The notes: generated by a model from the sequence alone, not told the origin. A stretch of 64,000 nt of DNA from CAVRTM01 sp963696105 (GCA_963696105.1 CAVOIP010000005.1:1550001-1614000), one strand, 5' to 3'. Positions 8,096 to 17,541 are shown, counted from the first letter of the stretch. Translations and numbers: made by a program.

Positions 8096-9658
8096 GTGGG
8101 TGAGCTGCTGCTGCTCGGCGCGCTCCTCGTGGGCGTCGTCGTGCTGACGCCGGTGAGCGACCGGCTGAGCATCCCGCAGCCGGTGCTGCTGACCGTCTTC
8201 GGGCTCGGCGTCGCGCTCGTGCCCGGCGTCGCGCAGCCCTCACTGGATCCGGACCTGATCCTGCCGGTCCTCCTGCCGCCGCTGCTGTTCGCCGCCTCGC
8301 AGCGCACCACCGTGGGGGAGTTCCGCGAGAGCGCCCGCCCGATCCTGCTGCTCGCGGTCGGGCTCACGGTGGCGACGACCGCGGTGGTGGCCGTCGTCGC
8401 CCATGCCGGTGGCCTGCCCTGGGCGGCCGCCTGGGTCCTCGGCGCGGTGGTGTCCCCGCCGGACCCGGTCGCCGCGACGGCGGTCGCCCGCCGGCTGCGG
8501 CTCCCGGCGCGGATGGTGACGGTGCTCGAGGGGGAGGGGATGTTCAACGACGCCACGGCGCTGGTGCTCTACCAGGTCGCGGTCGCGGCGGCCGTCACCG
8601 GCGCGCTCTCGGCCGGCACGGTGGTGCTCGAGCTGCTGCTCGCGGTGGTGGTCGGGGTCGGGATCGGCGTCGGGCTGGGATGGCTCGCCCGGGTGGCGCT
8701 CGCGGCGCTGCACGACGCGCCGGCCGAGACCACGGTCACGGTGGTGATGCCGTTCGTCGCCTACCTCGGCGCGGAGCGCCTGCACGGCTCGGGGGTCCTC
8801 GCCGTCCTGGCGCTGGGCCTGTACCTGCGCAGCTACGGCCACCCGGCGGTCACCGCGCAGGGCTGGCTGCTCGGCCGGGCGGTCTGGAACTACGTCGACT
8901 TCATCCTCAGCAGCCTGACCTTCACCCTGATCGGCTTCGAGCTGACCACGGTGCTCGGCCACACAGCCCCCGGCGCCCGGACGGTGCGACTGGCCGTCGT
9001 CGTGCTGCTCGTCCTGGTCCTGTCGCGGGCAGCGTGGATGTACCCCGCCGTCGCGATCGCCCGCGCCCTGCAGCGCCGCGCCGACGCGCCGGTCGTCCAC
9101 GGCTGGCGCGAGACCACGGTCGTGACGTGGGCCGGCATGCGCGGCGTCGTCACGGTGGCGACCGCCCTCGCGCTGCCGCAGCTGGTGACGTCCGGCGCGG
9201 GCTTCCCGCACCGTTCGGACGTCGTGCTCGTGGCCCTGTGCTGCGTGCTGGTCACGCTCGTGGTCCAGGGGCTGACGCTCTCACCCCTGGTCCGGGCGCT
9301 CGGGGTCGGCGGCGCCGCCGACGACGGGTCCGCCGTGGCCGCGCTGCGGGCCCGCGCCGCGCAGGCGGTGCTGCAGGACCTGCGTTCGGTCGACGACGCC
9401 TCGGTCCCCGAGGGGGTGCGCCGGGCCGTGCTGCTGCAGTACGAGTCCTACGCCCGGGCCCAGCAGGCCCTGTCCGATGCCCGGAGGGGGACCGAGGGGG
9501 AGGCGGCGCCCGAGCAGCTCGAGCTGCTCCTCGAGCGGGCCAGCGAGGTGGAGCGGACCGTCGTCCTGGAGGCCCGGCGCAGCGGCGAGGTGAGCTCCGA
9601 GACGGCCGATGAGGTGCTGCGCGACATCGAGGCCCGCGCGGTGCGCGACCTGGACTGA
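8096..9658 (+). CDS. CPA1-family Na+(K+)/H+ antiporter
   Basis: Integral membrane monovalent cation/proton antiporter of the CPA1 (NhaP/NHE-like) family. The 520-residue protein has about 12 hydrophobic segments between residues 1 and 415 and a soluble ~100-residue C-terminal regulatory tail. Diagnostic motifs are the SPPDPVAATAVARRL stretch near residue 125, the LEGEGMFNDATALVLYQ ion-binding segment (FND with the conserved Asp) near residue 150, and WAGMRGVVTVATALALP near residue 345. GTG 8096 is preceded by a gaggag ribosome site about eight bases upstream. It is divergent from the V/A-ATPase operon with ~160 bases between, so both may serve ion homeostasis (inference). Confidence 0.9.
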   Translation: MGELLLLGALLVGVVVLTPVSDRLSIPQPVLLTVFGLGVALVPGVAQPSLDPDLILPVLLPPLLFAASQRTTVGEFRESARPILLLAVGLTVATTAVVAVVAHAGGLPWAAAWVLGAVVSPPDPVAATAVARRLRLPARMVTVLEGEGMFNDATALVLYQVAVAAAVTGALSAGTVVLELLLAVVVGVGIGVGLGWLARVALAALHDAPAETTVTVVMPFVAYLGAERLHGSGVLAVLALGLYLRSYGHPAVTAQGWLLGRAVWNYVDFILSSLTFTLIGFELTTVLGHTAPGARTVRLAVVVLLVLVLSRAAWMYPAVAIARALQRRADAPVVHGWRETTVVTWAGMRGVVTVATALALPQLVTSGAGFPHRSDVVLVALCCVLVTLVVQGLTLSPLVRALGVGGAADDGSAVAALRARAAQAVLQDLRSVDDASVPEGVRRAVLLQYESYARAQQALSDARRGTEGEAAPEQLELLLERASEVERTVVLEARRSGEVSSETADEVLRDIEARAVRDLD

Positions 9659-9716
9659 CGGCGGCGGCCCGGCCGTCCGCGGAGCCCCGGGGGCCATGCG
9701 GTGCTCGGCCGGTGGG

Positions 9717-9941
9717 TCAGTCGGTGGCGAGGGTGCTGACGTTGCACGTCAACCCGCGCTCGACCTCGTGCAGGTCGGTCCAGCGCCAGCCGGCCGGCAG
9801 GGCCGACAGCTGTCGCAGCAGCAGGATCGGTGCGTGGTTCTGCACCGCGGCGACGAGCAGCTCGGACCGGTCCGCCGGGAACGTGCAGGAGCGCAGGTAG
9901 CGGGCCAGCCGGAACAGGGTCCCGGCCTCGTAGACGCTCAT
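9717..9941 (-). CDS. DUF2795-like small protein
   Basis: The 74-residue product begins MSVYEAGTLFRLARYLRSC. It contains the pattern FPADRSELLVAAVQNHAPILLLRQLSALP followed by WTDLHEV, which resembles the DUF2795 fold found in actinobacterial small proteins (short helical domain, 'yPAdr.eLv..a...gA...vl..L..LP'). No function is established for that family. ATG 9941 overlaps the stop of the upstream 77-residue gene (ATGA), so the two form a coupled operon. A longer reading to 9989 would run into that neighbour and is not preferred. Confidence 0.6.
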   Translation of the reverse strand: MSVYEAGTLFRLARYLRSCTFPADRSELLVAAVQNHAPILLLRQLSALPAGWRWTDLHEVERGLTCNVSTLATD

Positions 9942-10171
9942 GGAGTGAGGCTCTCGAGCGAGTGCCCCGGTGCGCACGTCGCGCGCCACTGGGACCGCCG
10001 GCGGCGCAGCTCGCGGACGATGTCCCGCTCGCGGGCCATCAGGGAACGCAGCTCCGGGCTCAGGGTGGCCACTCCGGCGGAGGCCACGGTCGGCAGCCGG
10101 CGTACGGCGTCCTCCACCTCGGCGAGCTCGGCGATGAGGTCACGGACCGTTGTGGTGGTGGTCGAGTTCAT
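9938..10171 (-). CDS. small helical protein of unknown function
   Basis: The 77-residue product from ATG 10171 begins MNSTTTTTVRDLIAELAEVE. It is mostly helical and charged, with an Arg-rich ERDIVRELRRRRSQWRA segment. I do not recognise a family. It is the first gene of a two-gene unit with the DUF2795-like gene, sharing ATGA. An earlier in-frame ATG at 10219 would add 16 residues. The 10171 start is chosen because the added part is Ser/Gly/Pro-rich and reads like leader sequence. Confidence 0.5.
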   Translation of the reverse strand: MNSTTTTTVRDLIAELAEVEDAVRRLPTVASAGVATLSPELRSLMARERDIVRELRRRRSQWRATCAPGHSLESLTP

Positions 10172-10484
10172 GGGCCCTCCAGCGGGGTTGCTCGGTGGCA
10201 CCCCGCTGCTTGAGGTCATCCCCAGTGTCCTTACCCAGAACTGTGCCCGTCAACACGGGCTGAGTGCCGCTCCGCCTCGCCGATGGGCAAATCCCTTGCC
10301 GCGCAGGGTGGTACGGACGTTCTGCGGCGCCTGGAAGCTGTGGCGAAACCTGTGCAGCGCTTCGTGCCGGACCCCGGTGGCGTGGCGCGTCCGGCCGTCG
10401 GCGGCGAGCATCGCAGGTGTCGTCCGGGGCGAACCGGGTAGGGGAGCCTGGCAACGAACACCACACATCCGGGAGAGGTTGTCG
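10172..10484. other. Divergent intergenic region, 313 bp
   Basis: Lies between the start of the small minus-strand operon and the alcohol dehydrogenase, so it should hold two divergent promoters. A short hairpin gcccgt-caac-acgggc is visible at 10245-10260. A purine-rich gggagagg at 10471-10478 is the ribosome site of the dehydrogenase. I see no convincing gene. Confidence 0.5.
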
Positions 10485-11669
10485 ATGAGAGCGTTGACGT
10501 GGCAGGGCAAGCGGGACGTACGGGTGGAGACGGTGCCCGACCCGACCATCCAGGAGCCGACGGACGCGATCGTCCGGATCACCTCGAGCGCGATCTGTGG
10601 GTCCGACCTGCACCTGTACGAGGTCCTCGCGCCGTACCTCACCCCGGGTGACGTCCTCGGCCACGAGCCGATGGGCATCGTCGAGGAGGTCGGCCCCGGG
10701 GTCACCCACATCAAGGCCGGCGACCGCGTGGTCGTGCCGTTCAACATCTCCTGCGGCTCGTGCTGGATGTGCACCCGGGGCCTGTACGCCCAGTGCGAGA
10801 CCACCCAGGTCCGCGAGCAGGGCAAGGGCGCCGCACTGTTCGGCTACACCTCCCTGTACGGCGCCGTGCCGGGTGGGCAGGCCGAGTACCTCCGGGTGCC
10901 GCAGGCCCACTTCGGCCCGATCAAGGTCCCCGACGCCCACACCGACCAGCGCTGGCTCTACCTCTCGGACATCCTGCCCACCGCCTGGCAGGCCGTGGCC
11001 TACGCCGACGTGCCACGCGGCGGAACGCTCGCCGTCCTCGGGCTGGGGCCGGTCGGCCAGTTCTGCGCCCGGATCGGCCGCCACCAGGGAGCCGAGCGCG
11101 TGATCGGCGTCGACCTCGTCCCCGAGCGCATCGCCATGGCGCGGGCTCAGGGCGTCGAGGTGCTCGACATGTCCGAGGTCGACGACGTCGCGCAGGCCCT
11201 GATCGAGCTCACCGGCGGCCGCGGCCCGGACGCCGTGGTCGACGCCGTCGGCATGGAGGCGCACGGCTCGCCCCGCGGCAAGGCGGCCCAGGCGGCCGTC
11301 GGCCTGCTGCCGGACGCGGTGGCCCAGCCGCTCGTCGACCGTTTCGCCATCGACCGGCTCGACGCGCTCCACACCGCGGTCAAGGCCGTCCGCCGCGGCG
11401 GCACCGTCTCGCTCAGCGGCGTCTACGGCGGCGAGATGGACCCGATGCCGATGATGGAGATGTTCGACCGGGGCATCCAGCTGCGGATGGGGCAGTGCCA
11501 CGTCAAGCGCTGGATCGACGAGATCATGCCGCTGGTCCTGGACGACGCCGACCCGCTCGGCACCGAGACGCTTGCCACCCACCTCCTGCCCCTGGAGGAG
11601 GCGGCCCACGGCTACGAGATCTTCCAGAAGAAGGAGGACGGCTGCGTGAAGGTGCTGCTCCAGCCGTGA
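10485..11669 (+). CDS. Zinc-dependent alcohol dehydrogenase, MDR family
   Basis: Medium-chain zinc dehydrogenase, cytosolic and NAD(P)-dependent; substrate unknown. The 394-residue protein shows the catalytic zinc ligands in AICGSDLH (Cys38) and GHEPMG (His60/Glu61). The four structural-zinc cysteines are Cys90, Cys93, Cys96 and Cys104. The dinucleotide-binding motif is VLGLGPVGQF near residue 183. The pattern resembles the glutathione-independent formaldehyde dehydrogenase/threonine dehydrogenase-like group often annotated as 'zinc-dependent alcohol dehydrogenase'. ATG 10485 follows a gggagagg site. Its stop overlaps the GTG of the following short-chain dehydrogenase, so the two are coupled and may act in one oxidation pathway (inference). 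Confidence 0.9.
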   Translation: MRALTWQGKRDVRVETVPDPTIQEPTDAIVRITSSAICGSDLHLYEVLAPYLTPGDVLGHEPMGIVEEVGPGVTHIKAGDRVVVPFNISCGSCWMCTRGLYAQCETTQVREQGKGAALFGYTSLYGAVPGGQAEYLRVPQAHFGPIKVPDAHTDQRWLYLSDILPTAWQAVAYADVPRGGTLAVLGLGPVGQFCARIGRHQGAERVIGVDLVPERIAMARAQGVEVLDMSEVDDVAQALIELTGGRGPDAVVDAVGMEAHGSPRGKAAQAAVGLLPDAVAQPLVDRFAIDRLDALHTAVKAVRRGGTVSLSGVYGGEMDPMPMMEMFDRGIQLRMGQCHVKRWIDEIMPLVLDDADPLGTETLATHLLPLEEAAHGYEIFQKKEDGCVKVLLQP

Positions 11670-12634
11670 GCGCCCGCGCGGACGTGCAGGAGATGGTCGT
11701 GCTCGTGACCGGTGCCTCCAGCGGCATCGGCCGCGCCACGGCCCTGCAGCTGGCCCGACCCGGCGCCCGCCTGGTCCTCGCCTCACGCTCGGCGCAGGCC
11801 CTGGCCGAGGTCGAGCGCACCTGCGCCGACCAGGGGGCCACGGTGCTGGTGGCGCCCACCGACGTGTCCGACCCCGCCGCGGTGGAGGCGCTGTTCGCCA
11901 CGGCCGTCGACCGGTTCGGCCGGGTCGACGCCGTGGTGCACTCCGCCGCCGTCGTGGCCTACGGCCGGCTCGAGGACGTGCCGGACGAGGTCTACGACCA
12001 CGCGCTGGAGGTCAACCTCCTCGGCACGGTCCGCGTCGCCCGGACGGCGCTGCGGCTGTTCCGGAACCAGGGTGGTGGCCGACTCGTGCTGGTGGGGTCG
12101 TTGCTGGGGAAGATCGCCACGCCCTACATGAGCTCGTACGTCGCCGGGAAGTGGGGCGTCCACGGGCTGGCCCGCACGCTGCGGATCGAGGCGCGCCGGT
12201 CGCCCGGTGTCCACGTCAGCCTCGTCTCCCCGGGCAGCGTGGACACCCCGGTCTACGCCCAGGCCGGCAGCTTCACCGGTCGCGTGGGCCGCCCGCCGCC
12301 GCCGGTGGACCCGCCGGAGAAGGTGGCCCGCGCCGTGGTCCGGGCGATCCAGCGGCCGCGGCGGGAGACGTCCGTCGGGTTGGCCAACGCGCTGACGGTT
12401 TTCGGGTTCCGTTTCCTGCCAGGGCTTTTCGACGTGCTGGTGACGACGCTGATGCAGTGGGGTGGTCAGTCGCTCACCCGCGTGGAGCCGACTGCCGGCA
12501 ACGTGCTGGAGCCACGCCCCGAGGGCGAGGCCGTGCACGGGAAGTGGGGCCGGCGCTGGCTGCGCGTGGTGCCGGCCGCGCTCGCCGCAGGCTCGGGAGC
12601 GGCGGTGGTGGCCGTCCGTCGAGCCCGGCGGTGA
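11666..12634 (+). CDS. Short-chain dehydrogenase/reductase with C-terminal hydrophobic tail
   Basis: Classical SDR, NAD(P)-dependent. From GTG 11666 (GTGA overlap with the upstream stop) the product is 322 residues. It shows TGASSGIG near residue 15, the catalytic Ser in VGSLLGK and the YVAGK Tyr-Lys pair near residue 150, and SPGSVDTPV after strand 6. Beyond the usual ~250-residue core is an extension ending in a hydrophobic PAALAAGSGAAVVAV stretch and a basic RRARR, so the protein may be membrane-associated. An alternative ATG 11692 would remove nine residues. Substrate is unknown. Confidence 0.85.
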   Translation: MSARADVQEMVVLVTGASSGIGRATALQLARPGARLVLASRSAQALAEVERTCADQGATVLVAPTDVSDPAAVEALFATAVDRFGRVDAVVHSAAVVAYGRLEDVPDEVYDHALEVNLLGTVRVARTALRLFRNQGGGRLVLVGSLLGKIATPYMSSYVAGKWGVHGLARTLRIEARRSPGVHVSLVSPGSVDTPVYAQAGSFTGRVGRPPPPVDPPEKVARAVVRAIQRPRRETSVGLANALTVFGFRFLPGLFDVLVTTLMQWGGQSLTRVEPTAGNVLEPRPEGEAVHGKWGRRWLRVVPAALAAGSGAAVVAVRRARR

Positions 12635-12679
12635 GGCACGGTCGGCCGGCGTGCGCCGCTCAGCTCCTGAGCCGCCCGG

Positions 12680-14275
12680 TCAGTCCTTGAGCAGCCGCCC
12701 CCACGCGGTGCGCACCAGCGCGTCCTTGACGACGCCCGCGCGTCCCGACGAGGCCAGCGCCGACCGGGCGGCGTTCCAGCCGCAGGCACCGTGGACGCCG
12801 CCGCCGGGGTGCGCCGAGGCGCTGGCCAGGTAGAGCCCGGCGACCGGGGTCTCGGGCCGGCCGAGCCCCGGGGTGGGGCGCATGAACAGCTGCTGGTGCA
12901 GGTTCGACGTGCCGGCGTTGATCGCTCCCTCGACGAGGTTGGCGTCCGCCTCCTGCAGGTCGTGCGGTGACTGGACGTGCCGTGCCAGGGCCGTGGCCGC
13001 GAAGCCGGGGGCCACCCGCTCGACGGCGTCCTCGACCCGCTGGACGTGGGCGTCGACGGCCTCCCGGGTCCAGTCCACCCCGCGGGGCACGTGCGTGTAG
13101 GCCCACGCCGACTCCGTGCCCTCCGGCGACCGCGTGGGGTCGGTCGTGGTCATCTGCCCGAAGAGGACGAAGGGCCGCTGCGGCACCCGCCCGACCGTCA
13201 GGTCGGCGGCGAAGTCGACCAGGCCGTCGGAGTCCTGGCCGAGGTGGACGGTGCCGGCGCCCCGAGCCCCGTCGGCGCGCCACGGCACCGGCCGGTCGAG
13301 GGCCCAGTTGACCTTGATCGTCGAGAAGTCCCACTGGAACTTCGCCAGGTCGCGCACGAAGGCCGCCGGCAGGTGGTCGTGCCCGACGAGCTCGTCGTAC
13401 AGCGTGGGTGCGGGAACGTCGGCGAGGACCGCCTTGCGGGCGGTGACCGTCGTGCCGTCCTGCAGCCGGACGCCGACGGCGCGACCCCCGGACAGGACGA
13501 CCGAGGCCACGCGGGCGCCGGTGCGGACCTCGCCGCCGCCGGCGACGATCCGCCGCTGCAGCGAGGACGCGAGCTGCTGGGCGCCGCCGCGGGGCACAGG
13601 GAAACCGACGTCCTGGCCGAGCATCGCCAGCAGCCAGCCGAACACGCCGCTGCCGGCCGCGTCGGGCGGGACGTCGCTGTGCATGGCGTTGCCCTCCAGC
13701 AGCAGGGCTCCGCCCGCACCTTGGAACCGCTCCTGGCCGAGCCGGCGCACGGGGGTCACGGCCAGCCGGGCCAGGTCGACGGTGCCGGCGGTCCCGAGCC
13801 GGCGCAGCAGCCGCACCGTCGAGGTGATCGGGGGGAACGGGGTGAACAGCGCGTCCAGCAGGGGGTCGCGGATCCGGCGCCACTGCTCGAACATGGCCAG
13901 CCACGCGTCGCCGTCACCGTGGGCGAACGCGTCCACGCTCGCCGCCGTACGCGCGGCGTCGGGGGAGAGGACCGCGGCCCGGCCGTCGTCGAGCGCGTGC
14001 GCGAGGACGTTCTCGGCCTGCACCCACGTCAGGCCGTGGGTGCCGAGGTCCAGGGCGCGGATCACCGGGGAGGCCGCGGCCAGGGGGTAGAACGCGCTGA
14101 ACATGTCGTTGACGAAGCCCGGGGCGGTGACCTCGGCGCTGCGCACGGCACCGCCGACCTCGTCGTTGGCCTCGAGGACCACGACGTCCCACCCCGCGTC
14201 GACGAGGGCGTTCGCCGCGACGAGCCCGTTGGGCCCGGCTCCGACCACCACTGCGTCCGCTGTCTGTCCGGCCAT
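12680..14275 (-). CDS. Phytoene-desaturase-like FAD-dependent oxidoreductase
   Basis: Flavoprotein of the phytoene dehydrogenase/amine oxidase superfamily (CrtI-like, COG1233), 531 residues. The N-terminal dinucleotide site VVVGAGPNGLVAANALVDAG is followed by VVVLEANDEVGGAVRS. The C-terminus holds the FAD-contact region, GLYLASASAHPGGGVHGACG. No other carotenoid gene (crtB, crtE) lies nearby, so a role in carotenoid desaturation is not supported by context. Many such actinobacterial proteins have unknown substrates. ATG 14275 is preceded by an AGGAG site. The gene is convergent with the short-chain dehydrogenase and divergent from the helicase. Confidence 0.85.
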   Translation of the reverse strand: MAGQTADAVVVGAGPNGLVAANALVDAGWDVVVLEANDEVGGAVRSAEVTAPGFVNDMFSAFYPLAAASPVIRALDLGTHGLTWVQAENVLAHALDDGRAAVLSPDAARTAASVDAFAHGDGDAWLAMFEQWRRIRDPLLDALFTPFPPITSTVRLLRRLGTAGTVDLARLAVTPVRRLGQERFQGAGGALLLEGNAMHSDVPPDAAGSGVFGWLLAMLGQDVGFPVPRGGAQQLASSLQRRIVAGGGEVRTGARVASVVLSGGRAVGVRLQDGTTVTARKAVLADVPAPTLYDELVGHDHLPAAFVRDLAKFQWDFSTIKVNWALDRPVPWRADGARGAGTVHLGQDSDGLVDFAADLTVGRVPQRPFVLFGQMTTTDPTRSPEGTESAWAYTHVPRGVDWTREAVDAHVQRVEDAVERVAPGFAATALARHVQSPHDLQEADANLVEGAINAGTSNLHQQLFMRPTPGLGRPETPVAGLYLASASAHPGGGVHGACGWNAARSALASSGRAGVVKDALVRTAWGRLLKD

Positions 14276-14461
14276 TGAGCACTCCTCGGGATCGGCACGT
14301 GTCGACGTGTTCCTTGCCCACAATGCCCGCTCCTCACCCGCGCAGCGGCGCCGCCGGGCCGAGCCGGCGGGTGGAAACGGCACGACCGGCGCCTGACCCG
14401 CCCCGTCGTGGAAGGCCCTGGTTTCCCGCGGCGGCACGCCGCCATGGACGATGGGGGTCCC

Positions 14462-16978
14462 ATGACACTCGCCGACCTGCTGCCGACCGACCCCGAGCCC
14501 GACGCCATCTACGACGCCTTCACCGGCTGGGTCGAGGGGCGGGGCATCGAGCTGTACCCGGCGCAGCAGGAGGCGCTGATCGAGATCGTCAGCGGGGCGA
14601 ACGTCATCCTGTCCACGCCGACCGGCTCGGGCAAGAGCCTGGTCGCCACCGGCGCCCACTTCGCCGCGCTGGCCCGCGACGGCGTCACGTTCTACACCGC
14701 GCCGATCAAGGCCCTGGTCTCGGAGAAGTTCTTCGCGCTCTGCGACATCTTCGGCGCCGAGGACGTCGGCATGCTCACGGGCGACGCGAGCGTCAACGCC
14801 GACGCGCCGATCATCTGCTGCACGGCCGAGGTGCTGGCCAACATCGCGCTGCGCGAGGGCCGGCACGCCGACGTGGCGCAGGTCGTGATGGACGAGTTCC
14901 ACTTCTACTCCGAGCCGGACCGGGGCTGGGCCTGGCAGGTGCCGCTGCTCGAGCTGCCGCAGGCCCAGTTCGTCCTGATGTCGGCCACGCTGGGGGACGT
15001 CGAGCGGTTCCAGACCGACCTGACGCGCCGTACCGGCCGGCCCACCGCCGTCGTCACGTCCGCCGACCGCCCGGTGCCGCTGTCCTACAGCTATGTCCTC
15101 ACCCCGCTGCAGGAGACGCTCGAGGAGCTGCTCACCACCCACCAGGCGCCCGTGTACGTCGTGCACTTCACCCAGGCCGCGGCGCTGGAGCGGGCCCAGT
15201 CGCTGATGAGCATCACGGTCGCCAGCCGCGAGGAGCGCGACAAGATCGCCGAGGTGATCGGCGGCTTCCGGTTCGCCCCCGGCTTCGGCAAGCAGCTCTC
15301 CCGCCTGGTCCGTCACGGCATCGGCGTCCACCACGCCGGGATGCTGCCCAAGTACCGCCGGCTGGTCGAGCAGCTGGCCCAGGCCGGGCTGCTGAAGGTC
15401 ATCTGCGGCACCGACACCCTCGGCGTCGGGATCAACGTGCCGATCCGCACGGTCGTGTTCACCGGGCTGTCCAAGTACGACGGCACCCGCCAGCGCATCC
15501 TCAAGGCCCGCGAGTTCCACCAGATCGCCGGGCGTGCCGGCCGGGCCGGCTACGACACCTCCGGCACCGTCGTGGTGCAGGCTCCCGACCACGTCATCGA
15601 GAACGAGCGGGCGCTCGCCAAGGCCGGTGACGACCCCAAGAAGCGGCGCAAGGTCCAGCGCAAGAAGGCCCCGGAGGGCGCCGTCACCTGGAGCGAGCAG
15701 ACGTTCGACAAGCTGGTCGCGGCCGAGCCCGAGGCGATGGTCTCGCGGATGCGGGTCAGCCACTCCACCCTGCTCAACGTCATCACCCGCCCCGGTGACC
15801 CCTTCGCGGCGATGCGCTCGCTGCTGCGGGACAACCACGAGCAGCCGGGAGCCCAGCACCGTCTCGTGCGCCAGGCGATCAACATGTACCGCGGACTGCT
15901 CGCCGCCGGCGTGGTGGAGCGGCTCGACCCGCCGGACGACACCGGCCGCACGGTGCGGCTGACCGTGGACCTGCAGACCAACTTCGCGCTGAACCAGCCG
16001 CTGTCGCCGTTCGCGCTCGCGGCCTTCGACGTGCTGGACCCCGAGTCCCCGACCTACGCCCTGGACGTCGTCTCGGTGCTCGAGGCGACCCTCGACGACC
16101 CACGCCAGATCCTCTACGCCCAGCAGTTCAAGGCCCGCGGCGAGGCCGTGGCCGAGATGAAGGCCGAGGGGATCGAGTACGACGAGCGGATGGAGCTGCT
16201 GGAGGACGTCTCCTGGCCCAAGCCGCTGCAGGAGCTGCTCGAGGCGACGTTCGAGATGTACCGCCAGAGCCACCCCTGGGTCGACGCCGACGCGCTCTCG
16301 CCCAAGTCGGTGGTGCGTGACATGTTCGAGCGGGCGCTGACGTTCGGCGAGCTGGTCGCGTTCTACGGGCTGGCCCGGTCCGAGGGGCTGGTCCTGCGCT
16401 ACCTCAGCGATGCCTACAAGGCGCTGCGGCAGACCGTCCCGGACAGCGCGAAGACCGAGGAGCTGGCCGACCTGATCGAGTGGCTCGGTGAGGTCGTGCG
16501 CCAGACCGACTCCAGCCTGCTCGACGAGTGGGAGCAGCTGTCCGACCCCGGCGCCGAGGAGGTCGCTCCGGTCCGCCCGGGCGACACCGCCAGCCAGCCG
16601 CGGCCGATCACCGGCAACCCGAGGGCCTTCCGGGTGCTCGTCCGCAACGCGATGTTCCGCCGGGTCGAGCTGGCCGCCCGGCGCCGCTGGATCGACCTGG
16701 CCGAGCTGGACGCCGAGGCGGCCGGTCTGGACCAGGACGCCTGGCAGGAGGCCATCGAGGACTACTTCGACGAGCACGACCACCTGGGCACCGGCCCGGA
16801 CGCCCGCGGCCCGCAGATGCTGCAGATCGAGGAGCAGCCCGGGCGGTGGCGGGTGCGCCAGGTCATCGACGACCCCGCCGGCGACCACGACTGGGGCATC
16901 ACCGCCGAGGTCGACCTCGCCGCCTCGGACGAGGCCGGCGAGGCCGTCGTACGGACGACCGGCTTCGAGCCGCTCTGA
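14462..16978 (+). CDS. DEAD/DEAH-box helicase with DUF3516 C-terminal domain
   Basis: Superfamily 2, Ski2-like helicase; 838 residues. Walker A is STPTGSGKS near residue 55. Motif Ia is TAPIKALVSEK, motif II is DEFHFY, motif III is MSATLGD. The second RecA domain has GIGVHHAGMLPKYR and the HQIAGRAGRAGYDT motif VI. The long C-terminal part (from about residue 420) matches the layout of DUF3516 proteins in actinobacteria. It probably acts on RNA, but the cellular role is unknown. Starts further upstream are possible. ATG 14462 is chosen because the family starts with a short leader before YPAQQEAL. Confidence 0.9.
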   Translation: MTLADLLPTDPEPDAIYDAFTGWVEGRGIELYPAQQEALIEIVSGANVILSTPTGSGKSLVATGAHFAALARDGVTFYTAPIKALVSEKFFALCDIFGAEDVGMLTGDASVNADAPIICCTAEVLANIALREGRHADVAQVVMDEFHFYSEPDRGWAWQVPLLELPQAQFVLMSATLGDVERFQTDLTRRTGRPTAVVTSADRPVPLSYSYVLTPLQETLEELLTTHQAPVYVVHFTQAAALERAQSLMSITVASREERDKIAEVIGGFRFAPGFGKQLSRLVRHGIGVHHAGMLPKYRRLVEQLAQAGLLKVICGTDTLGVGINVPIRTVVFTGLSKYDGTRQRILKAREFHQIAGRAGRAGYDTSGTVVVQAPDHVIENERALAKAGDDPKKRRKVQRKKAPEGAVTWSEQTFDKLVAAEPEAMVSRMRVSHSTLLNVITRPGDPFAAMRSLLRDNHEQPGAQHRLVRQAINMYRGLLAAGVVERLDPPDDTGRTVRLTVDLQTNFALNQPLSPFALAAFDVLDPESPTYALDVVSVLEATLDDPRQILYAQQFKARGEAVAEMKAEGIEYDERMELLEDVSWPKPLQELLEATFEMYRQSHPWVDADALSPKSVVRDMFERALTFGELVAFYGLARSEGLVLRYLSDAYKALRQTVPDSAKTEELADLIEWLGEVVRQTDSSLLDEWEQLSDPGAEEVAPVRPGDTASQPRPITGNPRAFRVLVRNAMFRRVELAARRRWIDLAELDAEAAGLDQDAWQEAIEDYFDEHDHLGTGPDARGPQMLQIEEQPGRWRVRQVIDDPAGDHDWGITAEVDLAASDEAGEAVVRTTGFEPL

Positions 16979-17019
16979 CCCCGCGCACCGCCGTACCCCG
17001 CGCACCCGGCGTACCCGCG

Positions 17020-17090
17020 CACTTTGTGCCGCCCAGTCGGCGAACGGAGCCCGGTGCCGCCCCGTAATGCCGACTCACGGGCACAAAGTG
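17020..17090. repeat. ~71-bp palindromic intergenic repeat, copy 1
   Basis: Imperfect palindrome between the convergent helicase and the 135-residue hypothetical gene. The left arm starts cactttgtgcc and continues to agtcggcgaac. The right arm reads tgccgactcac and ends gcacaaagtg. Same length and arms as the other copies listed at 31.7, 31.8, 33.0, 46.9 and 60.7 kb. Confidence 0.85.
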
Positions 17091-17133
17091 GGGATGGTGG
17101 GTGACTGCGGGGCGGCGGGCAGTCAGGTGGGGT

Positions 17134-17541
17134 TCAGGCGGCGCTGGCGGTGACCAGCTCGAGCAGGGCGAGTGCGTAGGCCTCCTCGGGGTCCTCGTGC
17201 TCGTGGACGGAGTGGGTGCCGGTGACCGAGATGGTCACGCGCCAGTCGCCGCCGGCCCGAACGAGTGAGACGAACGTGCCCCCGAGCAGGACGCGCAGCT
17301 GGCTCTCCCGCGGCAGCCACAGCGCGTCGTCGTCGTCCACCGAGTCCAGCGCCCACTCGGTCGTGCCGTTGAACCCCAGCCGGGTGCCGTCGCGGTGCCG
17401 CTGCACGTCGACGGTCATGTCGCTGAGGACGAAGACCTCGTCGTCCATGTCACGGTCGGCGACGATGAAGCGGTCACCGCGGTCCGGGGTCCAGGTCACA
17501 CCGGCGTCCCGGAGCCGGCGCGCCGTGGGAATCGAGATCAT
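17134..17541 (-). CDS. Conserved hypothetical protein
   Basis: The 135-residue product starts MISIPTARRLRDAGVTWTP, then DRFIVADRDMDDEVFVLSDM, FNGTTEWALDSV and LWLPRESQLRVLLGG. It is acidic, without signal peptide or membrane segment. Proteins of this type are widespread in actinobacteria and are sometimes labelled 'pilus assembly CpaE' without evidence; I do not adopt that. ATG 17541 is chosen because everything upstream in frame is Pro/Arg-rich and covers the treY promoter region. It is divergent from treY with ~140 bases between. Confidence 0.75.
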   Translation of the reverse strand: MISIPTARRLRDAGVTWTPDRGDRFIVADRDMDDEVFVLSDMTVDVQRHRDGTRLGFNGTTEWALDSVDDDDALWLPRESQLRVLLGGTFVSLVRAGGDWRVTISVTGTHSVHEHEDPEEAYALALLELVTASAA

